Source: CATQHD01 sp965243165 (GTDB taxonomy: Bacteria > Actinomycetota > Acidimicrobiia > Spongiisociales > Spongiisociaceae). From it: a stretch of 64,000 nucleotides of DNA. The stretch spans positions 1,116,001 to 1,180,000 of the forward strand of contig OZ251535.1 in the NCBI GenBank assembly GCA_965243165.1, in the 5' to 3' direction. Shown here one piece after another: positions 26,713-35,438 of the stretch (within the stretch, counting starts at the first letter, position 1; the number at the start of each line of letters is the position of its first letter). The notes beneath the pieces are model-generated. The model was given only the letters and a program-made list of their open reading frames with translations. It made no database searches and was not told the origin of the DNA. A program made the position numbers and the translations under genes.

Positions 26713-28260
26713 TTATATAAGCCTTAGTTCATGAAGTGTTTTATTAATTTTATTATCTAGTTCTGCTGATAGTTTAGTTTGGTTTCGCCATTGTGATACG
26801 AGGGGTATCATGATTTCTTTAAAAGGCTTGTCATCTTCTTGTGTTGACTCATAACCCACGTAGCGTCCGGGGGTAAGTATATGATCATACTTGCGAACCT
26901 CTTCCAAAGCGGCGCTCTTGCAGAAACCAGGGACGTCCACATATTCCTCGACTTCCTCCTCATCTCTCCACGCGTGGTAGGTGTCGGCGATGAGGGCGAT
27001 GTCCTCGTCGGTCAGCTCTCGGTGGGTGCGGTCTATCATCCGGCCCAGCTTGCGGGCGTCGATGAACAGGATCTCGCCTCGGCGGTCGCGGAATGGGCCT
27101 TCGCTTCGGTCGCGAGACAGGAACCAGAGGCAGGCAGGGATCTGGGTGGAGTAGAACAGCTGACCGGGCAGGGCCACCATGCAGTCCACCAGGTCGGCTT
27201 CGACCAGGTTCTTGCGGATTTCTCCCTCTCCTGCCTGCTGGGACGACATCGAGCCGTTGGCCAGCACGATCCCGGCCACCCCTCTGGGGGACAGGTGGTG
27301 GACCATGTGCTGCACCCAGGCGAAGTTGGCGTTGCCCTTGGGCGGGGCACCGTACTTCCAGCGTATGTCGCCGGCCAGGTGGTCGCCGCCCCAGTCGGAG
27401 ACGTTGAAGGGGGGGTTGGCCAGGATGTAGTCGGCCTTCAGGTCGGGGTGCTGGTCGTTGTGGAAGGTGTCGCCGTGGGCGATCTGGCCGTTGATGCCCC
27501 GGATGGCGAGGTTCATCTTGGCCAGCCGCCAGGTGGTGTAGTTGGATTCTTGGCCGTAGATGGAGATGTCGGCATGGGCGCGTCCGCCGTTGCCGTTGCC
27601 GGTGGCGTGCGCCCGCATGAACTCCATCGACTGCACGAACATCCCCGACGACCCGCAGCAAGGGTCGTACACCCGGCCGTTGTAGGGTTCCAGCATCTCC
27701 ACCAAGAGCTTGACCACGCAACGCGGGGTGTAGAACTCTCCGCCCTTCTTGCCCTCCGCCCCGGCAAACTGTGACAGGAAGTATTCGTAGACCCGGCCCA
27801 GCACATCCTTGGAGCGCGCCTCTCGGTCACCCACCTTGATGCCGCTGATCAGGTCGATGATCTGGCCGAGGCGGGTCTTGTCCAACGCCTGCCGGCCGTA
27901 GTCCTTGGGCAGCACATCCTTGAGAGCCGGGTTGTCCCGCTCGATGGCGTCCATCGCATCGTCGACCAGCGCCCCGATGTCCGGCATCTTGGCTTCGGCC
28001 TGCAGTTCCCCCCACCGCGCCTCAGAAGGAACCCAGAATACATTCTGGGCGATGTACTCATCTGGATCTTCCGGATCGGCGAGCGGTTCGCTCAGCAGAT
28101 CCTCCTGAAGTTCCTCGAACGCATCAGACACATACTTGAGAAAGATCAGCCCCAGCACTACATGCTTGTACTCGGCGGCGTCCATGTTTCCCCGCAGACT
28201 GTCCGCCATCTTCCAAAGCTCAGCCTCATATCCCGTGATAGCTCCCTGATCAACAGTCAT
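26713..28260 (-). CDS. hsdM: Type I restriction enzyme, M (methyltransferase) subunit
   Basis: A 515-residue N6-adenine methyltransferase subunit. The N-terminal helical HsdM domain (residues 1-140) is followed by GGEFYTPRCVVKLLVEML, SAM-binding motif I DPCCGSSGMFVQS near residue 205 and catalytic motif IV NPPF near residue 283. With HsdS it methylates the host DNA; with HsdR it restricts. The ATG overlaps the stop of the DUF4276 gene by four bases. Its last ~80 codons (26713-26950) are AT-rich like hsdS, so the joint with the foreign segment lies inside the gene. Confidence 0.96.
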   Translation of the reverse strand: MTVDQGAITGYEAELWKMADSLRGNMDAAEYKHVVLGLIFLKYVSDAFEELQEDLLSEPLADPEDPDEYIAQNVFWVPSEARWGELQAEAKMPDIGALVDDAMDAIERDNPALKDVLPKDYGRQALDKTRLGQIIDLISGIKVGDREARSKDVLGRVYEYFLSQFAGAEGKKGGEFYTPRCVVKLLVEMLEPYNGRVYDPCCGSSGMFVQSMEFMRAHATGNGNGGRAHADISIYGQESNYTTWRLAKMNLAIRGINGQIAHGDTFHNDQHPDLKADYILANPPFNVSDWGGDHLAGDIRWKYGAPPKGNANFAWVQHMVHHLSPRGVAGIVLANGSMSSQQAGEGEIRKNLVEADLVDCMVALPGQLFYSTQIPACLWFLSRDRSEGPFRDRRGEILFIDARKLGRMIDRTHRELTDEDIALIADTYHAWRDEEEVEEYVDVPGFCKSAALEEVRKYDHILTPGRYVGYESTQEDDKPFKEIMIPLVSQWRNQTKLSAELDNKINKTLHELRLI

Positions 28261-28859
28261 TGTTTCAACCCTGTTCGTTGATCCAACTGTTCAATAAATC
28301 GGTTAGCATATTGAGATGCCCGAGTAACCTTATCTGGGTTGATATTCGCTAGGATCTGGAAGCTGTGTGAACCTTTACTGTATGCACCCTTTTGAGTACG
28401 GAGAGTTGCTTGCTTCAATTTATCCAGAACATCCTGTTTCGGTACCTTCTCCACGTTTTGGTATTGTGGTATTACATCTGTCTGGAAACCTTGCCCATAG
28501 TAGTCAGCCAAGGCGTCTTTATCGGCTAGAAACCATGATTCCATCACTTGTACCATCATGTGACACTGTTCCTCGGCAACACCGCGGGGCTTTGACCATC
28601 CATCCCGGGCCTTTAGATGTTGCCAAGGTCTGTGTCTTTTAGTTATAGGCCCCTCAGAATCCACGAGCAATAGGCTGTTTTCGTTATTTTCACAAGCTGT
28701 CTTGAATTGATCGTAAGCTTTATTGCGAGGGCCGCAGGATATGATCTGTGGCATTCTACCTAGAAAGCCTGCCTTTTCTAAGAAAGCTATGAAGCCTTCA
28801 CGGCATTCTATTCCGAGTCTTCCTTTACCACCTCCCTCCACGAATATTTTGATGCTCAC
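28257..28859 (-). CDS. DUF4276 family protein, Toprim-like, partner of the AAA ATPase
   Basis: A 200-residue protein with the DUF4276 pattern: IFVEGGGKGR at the N-terminus, LLLVDSEGP near residue 67 and HMMVQVMESWFLAD near residue 105. The Glu of VEG and the acidic DSE fit the metal-binding residues of a Toprim nuclease fold. In OLD and PARIS defence systems an AAA ATPase works with a Toprim nuclease; here the ATPase gene lies directly upstream with a four-base ATGA overlap and hsdM follows with another. The role as effector nuclease is inference. The coding sequence is AT-richer than the flanking core genes. Confidence 0.72.
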   Translation of the reverse strand: MSIKIFVEGGGKGRLGIECREGFIAFLEKAGFLGRMPQIISCGPRNKAYDQFKTACENNENSLLLVDSEGPITKRHRPWQHLKARDGWSKPRGVAEEQCHMMVQVMESWFLADKDALADYYGQGFQTDVIPQYQNVEKVPKQDVLDKLKQATLRTQKGAYSKGSHSFQILANINPDKVTRASQYANRFIEQLDQRTGLKQ

Positions 28860-30055
28860 CAGCGATTACCCCCTAGATGTCCGCTTGTCCAGAGGTCGCC
28901 CAAACGGTATTTCTTGAGCCAAACCTCAAGTTTGTCTTTTTCAAGCCTGCGTAGTTGGGTGCTTGCCTTTGGCTTCTCGCACACTACAATCGATTCTGGA
29001 ACATCCGTTAGTGAGTCAACCAGCATATCAGAATGCGTTGTTACGATGATTTGGCTTCGTTTAGAGGCATCAATTAAAAGATCTGCTACCTCTGGCATAA
29101 TATCAGGATGCAGACCCACTTCTGGTTCCTCTATGCAGATAATAGGCGGAGGTCTTGGATGACATAATACTGCCAACAGACATAGATAACGTAAACTGCC
29201 ATCTGATATCTTTGTGGTAGGAATAGCATGAGAAAGTGAGCTTTCATGAAGGTACATTTGTATGCTGTTACCGATAGAATCAAATACTATGTCCTTTATA
29301 TTCGGATAGAACCTTTTCATCTTCAACATAATGGTACTCTTTATAGCAGGCTCTTTTAGCAAACTGCTCATGACCGAACTCAGATTGTGGCCAACTTCTG
29401 ACAAGAAAGATCTTGGCGAATCAAGCCTGCCCGGCTGACGCGGTGGTTCCTTCAATGGAAAATCTCGTTTGCGATAGAACCTAATACGAGCAAAACTGTG
29501 TGCCAAATATGTCAGTTCTGGGTTGGCCCCTTGCCGTTGTGATAATATGGACGATTCTAGGTCAAGTTCTTCATTTGAGATATCTGACAAGTGATGTTCC
29601 GTCCTAGATTCACTATCTGATTTTTGCCGTAAGCTCATTACTGTTGGTTTTACTGCATGGTACCGATAGTAATAATATGGCAAAGTAGAATCAAGGGACG
29701 GGATTGCTTTTTCAATGGCCTCCTCTATAAGTACAAATCTATGCAACATTGCAGTGAAAGACAAGCGGTATTTGATGAGTTCCGTGGAATCTACCGTAAC
29801 TTCAATAGTAGCAACCCCCAGTTGTTCTGAGCCCTTCCATATCCATTCGTGCGCGCCGCCCCCCAAGAGTATCCGATGCTGAAGGTCTACGGGTGTTGCG
29901 GCAAGCAGGGCTATGATCTCAATCAGGTTGGACTTTCCAGAGGCGTTGGGTCCGATCAGGATATTCAACGGTTCAAGAGTGAACTCTTCAGTATCAGGAC
30001 CATATGAAAGGATGTTCTTGAGACGGATTGATTTGATGAATCTCCTGCCCTCCAT
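28856..30055 (-). CDS. AAA family ATPase (AAA_15/AAA_21, SMC-like), defence-type
   Basis: A 399-residue ABC/SMC-type ATPase. The N-terminal strand SIRLKNILSYGP leads to Walker A GPNASGKSN near residue 35. The signature-like LSHAIPTTKISDGSLRYL and Walker B IICIEEPEVGLHP come near residues 290-325, then the His switch IIVTTHSDMLVDSL. The layout matches the ATPase half of two-gene defence modules (OLD/Gabija/PARIS/RloA type). The next gene is a DUF4276 Toprim-like protein. It is AT-rich. It lies nine bases after the small gene at 30064-30336, so the operon probably begins there. Confidence 0.82.
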   Translation of the reverse strand: MEGRRFIKSIRLKNILSYGPDTEEFTLEPLNILIGPNASGKSNLIEIIALLAATPVDLQHRILLGGGAHEWIWKGSEQLGVATIEVTVDSTELIKYRLSFTAMLHRFVLIEEAIEKAIPSLDSTLPYYYYRYHAVKPTVMSLRQKSDSESRTEHHLSDISNEELDLESSILSQRQGANPELTYLAHSFARIRFYRKRDFPLKEPPRQPGRLDSPRSFLSEVGHNLSSVMSSLLKEPAIKSTIMLKMKRFYPNIKDIVFDSIGNSIQMYLHESSLSHAIPTTKISDGSLRYLCLLAVLCHPRPPPIICIEEPEVGLHPDIMPEVADLLIDASKRSQIIVTTHSDMLVDSLTDVPESIVVCEKPKASTQLRRLEKDKLEVWLKKYRLGDLWTSGHLGGNRW

Positions 30056-30063
30056 CTCAGCTC

Positions 30064-30336
30064 CTATTCCAGATCGTAGTCGTCTCTATAGGGGCGGCCT
30101 AGTAGCAGGGCCTGTACTCTGCCGGTGTCCTCCTTCCAGGCCAATTCGTGCCTGCCGTACCACCAATCGGTGTTCTTGTCCAGGCAGATTTCTATCTGCC
30201 TGATGAGGCTCGGATTCAAATCATCGAAGCCGCCTTCGTATCCATCGACCACCACGCGCAGGTCGGACGGGTACTGAGAGAGTATCCCGATCAGGTCTCG
30301 GACGGTCGTTGGTTTGACGGTGGTGGTGCTCGCCAT
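30064..30336 (-). CDS. Small conserved hypothetical protein, first gene of the type I restriction operon
   Basis: About 90 residues starting at MASTTTVKPTTVRDLIGILS; the middle reads DLRVVVDGYEGGFDDLNP and the end LLLGRPYRDDYDLE. Such small proteins occur beside restriction and toxin genes; I recognise no catalytic residues. An upstream start at 30357 is possible. An AT-rich stretch (TATTATACT on the minus strand) directly upstream could hold a -10 element for the operon, but no -35 is clear. Confidence 0.6.
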   Translation of the reverse strand: MASTTTVKPTTVRDLIGILSQYPSDLRVVVDGYEGGFDDLNPSLIRQIEICLDKNTDWWYGRHELAWKEDTGRVQALLLGRPYRDDYDLE

Positions 30337-30388
30337 GCGGCCAGTATAATAGAACAATCGGGGAGGCGAGAAGGCTCAGGCGGCGCGG

Positions 30389-31345
30389 TCAGGGCTGGAG
30401 GTCCCGGGTTGGGCCGGGGGCGGACGGGCGGCGGTCTCGGCGGCCCATCAGGAACAGGCCCACTGTCATCAGGAGCATTCCCAGCCATTGTCCGGCTTCG
30501 TACTGTTCGCCGGCGAACAGGGTTCCCCACCCCACCGCCGCCAGCATTATTCCGAAGTTGACTCCGGTTCCCCGGTTGGCGCCCGCCAGCGCGAAGAAGC
30601 GGTATCCGGTGGCGACGCCCGCCCCCGACATCAGTCCGTAGAGCAGACCGAAGCCGATGCCGCCGGAGCCCGGGCCGCCTTCCAACACCACCCACACTGC
30701 GAACAGAGGCAGCGGCAGCAGCCCCGCCCAGAAGGAGCTTCTCGCCGTTCCCCAGTCCCGCACCGCCGGCATTCCCAATGCGTTCCGCAACCCCAGCAAG
30801 AGCACCGCTCCCAGCAGCAGGAACACCCCCCAGCCCATTCCCGCTCCGACCGCCGGGCGGAACAGCAGCCAGCTGCCCCCCGCGCCCAACACCGCCGCCG
30901 TTGCCTGCGCCCAGGTAACAGGGAGGCGGCCCGCCAGCCAGGAAGCCAAGAACGTGGCCGGCGACGCCAGCAGCAGCGAAGCCGAGGCCAGCCCGCCGTC
31001 CACCATCCGCAGCGCTGCGGCGTGCGCCCACATGATCGGCATGGCCACCAGCGCCCACAGCGGAATCAGCCACAGCAGCCTGCCGCGGGGGACAGCCCAG
31101 CCGTCCTTGCCGTGTTTGCTGGCGGTCATTCCTATCGCGCCGGCCAGACAGCCGCCCGCCGAGCTCAACCCCGCCAAAGCCGCCGGCCCCATCCCCGACC
31201 GGATGGCCGCTTCCCCCAGATGCCAGGCGGCGGCCGAGGTCACGGAACCCCAAAACAGCCACCACCACGCCAGGGCGTTCAAGCGGCGGCCCGTCTGCAG
31301 GCCGACCTGATCCAGCCCCAGCCCTTTGAAACGCCGATGCCTCAA
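30389..31345 (-). CDS. EamA/DMT-type membrane transporter
   Basis: About 300 residues with nine or ten predicted membrane helices in two similar halves, the pattern of drug/metabolite transporter (EamA) proteins. Examples are AGLSSAGGCLAGAIGMTA, SLLLASPATFLASWLAG and NFGIMLAAVGWGTLFAGEQ near the end. The substrate is unknown. The first ~21 residues are basic and may not be translated; a TTG at 31282 (LNALAWWW) is an alternative start. It is divergent from the molybdenum hydroxylase operon, with which it might share regulation or substrate. Confidence 0.7.
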   Translation of the reverse strand: MRHRRFKGLGLDQVGLQTGRRLNALAWWWLFWGSVTSAAAWHLGEAAIRSGMGPAALAGLSSAGGCLAGAIGMTASKHGKDGWAVPRGRLLWLIPLWALVAMPIMWAHAAALRMVDGGLASASLLLASPATFLASWLAGRLPVTWAQATAAVLGAGGSWLLFRPAVGAGMGWGVFLLLGAVLLLGLRNALGMPAVRDWGTARSSFWAGLLPLPLFAVWVVLEGGPGSGGIGFGLLYGLMSGAGVATGYRFFALAGANRGTGVNFGIMLAAVGWGTLFAGEQYEAGQWLGMLLMTVGLFLMGRRDRRPSAPGPTRDLQP

Positions 31346-31512
31346 TCGAACACCGCCGCTGCGCCTGCCTCCCGAGCCCGCCCATTCATGCCCTCAAGGT
31401 AGCGGCAGATCGGCGGGGAGGGGCGGACCGGCGGGTCAGGCGCAGACGGGTTGGAGGGAACTCTGCGCACTCGGCGGCGGGCGGCAGGGGCCGGAGCGCA
31501 TCTCCTTCCGCA

Positions 31513-31529
31513 GAAATTCCCGAAATTTC
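31513..31529. promoter_or_regulatory. Inverted repeat in the control region of the molybdenum hydroxylase operon
   Basis: GAAATT-CCCGA-AATTTC (31513-31529) lies in an AT-richer island of the 286-base divergent intergenic region; TATAGAAT at 31562-31569 may be the -10 element of the operon. The repeat is a candidate operator. The rest of the intergenic region shows nothing recognisable. Confidence 0.35.
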
Positions 31530-31631
31530 CGTATTTTCCAGGCGCGGCCCGGGCCTGCAGGTATAGAATCGAAAATCGGCGGCTGGAGCCATCGGGGGCT
31601 GAATCCACCGGCCGCCTAGGAGGTGAGCCGC

Positions 31632-32507
31632 ATGAAACCAGCGGTCTTCAGTTATTCGGCGCCGGAAAGCATCGAGGAAGCGGTCGGGCTTCTGGCGGAA
31701 CACGGGCCGGAGGCGAAGGTGCTCGCCGGCGGGCAGAGCCTGGCGCCGCTGCTCAACATGCGGTTGGCGAGGCCCGCCCGCATCATCGACATCAACCGGG
31801 TGGACGGCCTTTCCTACATATCGTCCAACGGGTCGCTCCGCATCGGCGCCCTCACCCGCCTGACCGCGGTCGAGGAATCGGGCGGGGCGGCGGCGGGCCA
31901 TCCGATCATCAACCGGGCCGTCTCCTTCATCGGCCACCGGGCGATCCGCAACCGGGGCACCATCGGCGGGTCGCTGGCCCACAACGACCCCGCCGCCGAG
32001 ACCCCCGCCCTGCTGCTGGCCCTGGACGCCGAGGTGACCGCCCGGTCGGCGGGAGGCGAGCGGACGGTGACGGCCCAGGACCTGGTCGGAGAGCTCTTCT
32101 TCGAGACCAGCCTGGCCCCCGACGAGCTGCTGACCGAGATCAGGATCCCGGCCCTGCCCGAGTCGAGCGGGTGGGGCTTTCAGGAGCTCGCCCGCCGGCA
32201 CGGCGACTTCGCCCTGGCCGGGATTGCGGCCGTCATAGATATGGACGGATCCATCATCCGTTCGGCCGCCGTCGCGGCCTTCGGAGGAGTCCACGCCGCC
32301 CGGCTGCGGGGCGCGGAAGCCGTTTTGGAAGGGGCGGAGGCCGGTGAAGCCGCCTTCGCCGAGGCCGGGGCCCGGGCCGCCGCCGAGTTCCCCGCCGCCT
32401 CTGACGTCCACGGGTCGGCGGAGTACCGCCGGCATCTGGCCGGAGTGTTGACCAGCCGGGCCCTGGCGGAGGCGGCCGGCAATGCGGGAGGAGGCAAAAA
32501 TGGCTGA
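31632..32507 (+). CDS. Molybdenum hydroxylase FAD-binding (medium) subunit
   Basis: A 291-residue subunit of the xanthine dehydrogenase/CO dehydrogenase family. The FAD motifs are VLAGGQSLAPLLNMRLA (about residues 29-45) and HRAIRNRGTIGGSLAHNDPAAE (about 98-119); LTEIRIPAL and the C-terminal domain are typical. It passes electrons from the [2Fe-2S] subunit to its acceptor. AGGAGG lies eight bases before the ATG. It heads a six-gene catabolic operon. Confidence 0.92.
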   Translation: MKPAVFSYSAPESIEEAVGLLAEHGPEAKVLAGGQSLAPLLNMRLARPARIIDINRVDGLSYISSNGSLRIGALTRLTAVEESGGAAAGHPIINRAVSFIGHRAIRNRGTIGGSLAHNDPAAETPALLLALDAEVTARSAGGERTVTAQDLVGELFFETSLAPDELLTEIRIPALPESSGWGFQELARRHGDFALAGIAAVIDMDGSIIRSAAVAAFGGVHAARLRGAEAVLEGAEAGEAAFAEAGARAAAEFPAASDVHGSAEYRRHLAGVLTSRALAEAAGNAGGGKNG

Positions 32508-32988
32508 AACCACCAGCGTCGTGCTCAACGTCAACGGCGCGAGCAAGGAGATCACGGTCGAGCCGCGCAAGACGCTGGCCGACGCCATCCGAGAGGACCT
32601 GGGGCTGACCGGCACCCACCTGGGCTGCGAGCACGGCGTGTGCGGCGCCTGCACGGTGCTGATGGACGGGGAGATGGTCCGGTCCTGCCTGCTCTTCGCA
32701 GTGCAGGGCGCCGGCGCCGAGATCACCACCATCGAGGGGATCGGAGACAACGGCGGGCTGCACCCCATGCAGCGGGCGTTCTCCGAATACCACGGACTGC
32801 AGTGCGGGTTCTGCACGCCGGGGATGATCTTGGCCGGCATCGACGTGGTGAGGCGCAACCCCGACCCCGGTCCGCAGGAGATAAGGGAAGAGATGGGCGG
32901 CAACATCTGCCGCTGCACCGGATACCAGAAGATCGTGGAGTCGGTGCAGGCCGCGGCCGCCGAGATGAAGGAAGGGGTGAGCGCATGA
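32500..32988 (+). CDS. Molybdenum hydroxylase iron-sulfur (small) subunit
   Basis: A 162-residue protein with two [2Fe-2S] sites. The plant-ferredoxin-type one has GCEHGVCGACTVLMDG and a fourth Cys in RSCLLF; the second is the all-helical domain with QCGFCTPGM and ICRCTGYQ. It moves electrons from the molybdenum centre to FAD. It overlaps the genes on both sides (eight and four bases). GGAGGAGG precedes the ATG. Confidence 0.95.
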   Translation: MAETTSVVLNVNGASKEITVEPRKTLADAIREDLGLTGTHLGCEHGVCGACTVLMDGEMVRSCLLFAVQGAGAEITTIEGIGDNGGLHPMQRAFSEYHGLQCGFCTPGMILAGIDVVRRNPDPGPQEIREEMGGNICRCTGYQKIVESVQAAAAEMKEGVSA

Positions 32989-35363
32989 CTGCTGCACAGA
33001 CGGCCGGCTGGATCGGAGAGTCGGCCCCCCGCCGGGAAGACGGCCCGCTCATCCGGGGGCGGGGCCGCTTCATCGCCGATGTGAACCTCCCGGGAACCCT
33101 CCACATGGCGGTGCTGCGCAGCCCGTTCGCCCACGCCCGGATCGACCGGATCGACGCCTCGGCGGCCGAGGCGCTCGAAGGGGTGCACCTGGTGATCACC
33201 CCCGGCGACCTGGAGGGGATCGGCGCCTTCCCCACCATCTGGAGGCTGCCGGGGCAGAAGGAATCCCACACCCCCGCCCTGGCCCCCGGCAAGGCCCGCT
33301 ACGTGGGCGAGCCGGTGGCGGCGGCGGTGGCCGACTCCCGCTACACCGCCGAGGACGCCCTCGATCTGATCGACGTCGACTACGAGGTGCTCGACCACGT
33401 GGTGGATACGGAGGCCGCCCTGGAAGACGGCGCCCCGGTCATCAACGAGCACATGGGCGACAACGTGATCATCCATCATGTGTCGCCCGGCTACAACGCG
33501 TTGGGCCAGGTCGGCGACTTGGAAGGGGCGATGGCCGAGGCCGACGAGGTGATCACCGGGCGGCTCCGCATCGGGCGCTACTCGGGCGTGCCTCTGGAGA
33601 CCCGCGGCCTGGTGGCCGACTGGGACGAGCTCCGCCAGACCCTGACCCTCCATTCCGAGAGCCAGGTGGCGCACCTGCTCCGCACGGAGCTGGCCGCCGC
33701 CTTGGGCATCCCCGAGACGTCCATCCGGATACTCACCCCCAACATCGGGGGCGCCTTCGGCAACAAGTGGGACCGTTACCCCGAGGACATCCTGGCGCCG
33801 CTGGCCTCCATGAAGCTGGGCCGGCCCGTCAAGTGGATCGAGGACCGCCGGGAGTCCCTGCAGGCCACGGTGCACGGGCGCGAGCAGGTGCAGGAGTGGC
33901 AGCTGGCGGTCAAATCGGACGGAACCGTGCTGGGGCTCAAGGGGCGGGTGCTCAGCGACCAGGGCGCCCACCTCCACAGCGTGGGCATCGGCCCGGCCTG
34001 GGTGACCGGCGCCGCCGCCATCAACCAGTACAAGATCGCCAACTACTACTGCGATGTGCTGGGCGTGGCCACCAACAAGACCCCGAACAGCACCTTCCGG
34101 GGGTTCGGCGGTCCGGAGGCGATGTTCGGCATCGAGCGGATGATGGACAAGGCGGCCCGCCGGCTGGGCGTCGACCCGGCGGAGATGCGCCGCAAGAACA
34201 TGATCGGGCCGGACGAGTTCCCCTACTTCAGCCACGGCGGGGCGGTCTACGACAGCGGCAACTACCCCGCCGCCCTGGACAAGGCCCTCGAGGCGGCGGA
34301 CTACGAGGGTCTGCGCCGAGAGCAGGCGGCCCTGCGGGAGCAGGGGGTGCACCGGGGGATCGGCATCGCCTCCTACATCCATGTGTCCGGGTTCGGGCCG
34401 TCGGCCATCCTCGGCATGCTCGACTACTACACGGGCGGATACGAGGGTTCCACGGTCAAGATCGACCCCCACGGCCGGGCCACCGTGTACACGGGCATGA
34501 TCCCCATGGGGCAGGGCACCGAGACCACCCTCGCCCAGGTGGCCGCCGACCATCTCGGGGTCGACATCGCCGACGTGCGGGTGGTGTGGGGCGACACCGA
34601 CCAGACCCCTTACACCGGGTTCGGTTCCGCCGGGAGCCGGTCCAACGTGGCGGCGGTGGCCCTCATCAAGGCCATCGAGGAGATCAAGGCCAAGGCGGTG
34701 CGCATCGGAGCGGGCCTCCTGGAAGCCGATCCGGAGGACGTCGAATACAGCGGCGGGCGGATATCGGTGAAGGGCGCCGAGGAGATGCGGTCGCTCGGCC
34801 TGGACGAGGTGGCGCAGCAGGCCTACTGGGGCCACAAGATCCCCGAGGGCGACCAGCCCGGCCTCGAAGCCACCTACGTGTACGACCCGGCCAACTTCAC
34901 CACCGCCTACGGCACCCACGTGGCCGTGGTGGACGTGGACGTCGAGACGGGGAAGATCGACTGGGTGAAGTACGTGGTGGTGGACGACTCCGGCACGATC
35001 ATCAACCCGCTGCTGGTGGAAGGCCAGATCCACGGCGCCCTGGCCCAGGGCCTCGGCGGGGCGCTGCTCGAAGAGTTCGTCTACGACCAGGAGACCGGCC
35101 AGCTGCTCTCCTCGACCCTGATGGACTACCTGCTTCCGTCGTTCACCGACCTGCCCGACTTCGAGATCCATCACCTGGTGACGCCGTCCCCCCACACGGA
35201 GGGCGGCTTCAAGGGGATGGGGGAGGCGGGGTGCTTCCCGGCCGGTCCGGTGCTGGCCAACGCGGTGTCCGACGCCCTCGCCCCGCTGGGGGTGGAGGTG
35301 GACGAGACGCCGGTGACGCCCAGCCGGCTGTGGGCCCTCATCGACGCGGCTTCCGCCGGGTGA
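32985..35363 (+). CDS. Molybdenum hydroxylase catalytic (large) subunit
   Basis: A 792-residue molybdopterin-binding subunit. Recognisable are GRGRFIADV at the N-terminus, the active-site loop TFRGFGGPEAM (about residues 371-381, the xanthine/aldehyde dehydrogenase form, not the CO dehydrogenase AYxCSFR loop), MGQGTETTLAQVAAD, and GFKGMGEAGC near residue 745 with the catalytic Glu. The enzyme should hydroxylate an N-heterocycle or aldehyde with water as oxygen source. The hydantoinase and amidohydrolase genes downstream favour a purine-, pyrimidine- or hydantoin-like substrate. The exact substrate cannot be read. Confidence 0.92.
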   Translation: MTAAQTAGWIGESAPRREDGPLIRGRGRFIADVNLPGTLHMAVLRSPFAHARIDRIDASAAEALEGVHLVITPGDLEGIGAFPTIWRLPGQKESHTPALAPGKARYVGEPVAAAVADSRYTAEDALDLIDVDYEVLDHVVDTEAALEDGAPVINEHMGDNVIIHHVSPGYNALGQVGDLEGAMAEADEVITGRLRIGRYSGVPLETRGLVADWDELRQTLTLHSESQVAHLLRTELAAALGIPETSIRILTPNIGGAFGNKWDRYPEDILAPLASMKLGRPVKWIEDRRESLQATVHGREQVQEWQLAVKSDGTVLGLKGRVLSDQGAHLHSVGIGPAWVTGAAAINQYKIANYYCDVLGVATNKTPNSTFRGFGGPEAMFGIERMMDKAARRLGVDPAEMRRKNMIGPDEFPYFSHGGAVYDSGNYPAALDKALEAADYEGLRREQAALREQGVHRGIGIASYIHVSGFGPSAILGMLDYYTGGYEGSTVKIDPHGRATVYTGMIPMGQGTETTLAQVAADHLGVDIADVRVVWGDTDQTPYTGFGSAGSRSNVAAVALIKAIEEIKAKAVRIGAGLLEADPEDVEYSGGRISVKGAEEMRSLGLDEVAQQAYWGHKIPEGDQPGLEATYVYDPANFTTAYGTHVAVVDVDVETGKIDWVKYVVVDDSGTIINPLLVEGQIHGALAQGLGGALLEEFVYDQETGQLLSSTLMDYLLPSFTDLPDFEIHHLVTPSPHTEGGFKGMGEAGCFPAGPVLANAVSDALAPLGVEVDETPVTPSRLWALIDAASAG

Positions 35364-35390
35364 CGTTCGGAGGCGGGCGGCGGCGGACAC

Positions 35391-35410
35391 CGGGCGGCTG
35401 ATGCCGCCCG
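35391..35410 (+). other. Intercistronic hairpin
   Basis: CGGGCGGC-TGAT-GCCGCCCG forms a perfect eight-base-pair stem in the 75-base gap between the molybdenum enzyme and the hydantoinase gene. There is no T-run, so it is more likely an RNA-processing or stability element than a terminator. Confidence 0.4.
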
Positions 35411-35438
35411 GCGGAGGCTCGGCCGGGGGCGGCCGGCG

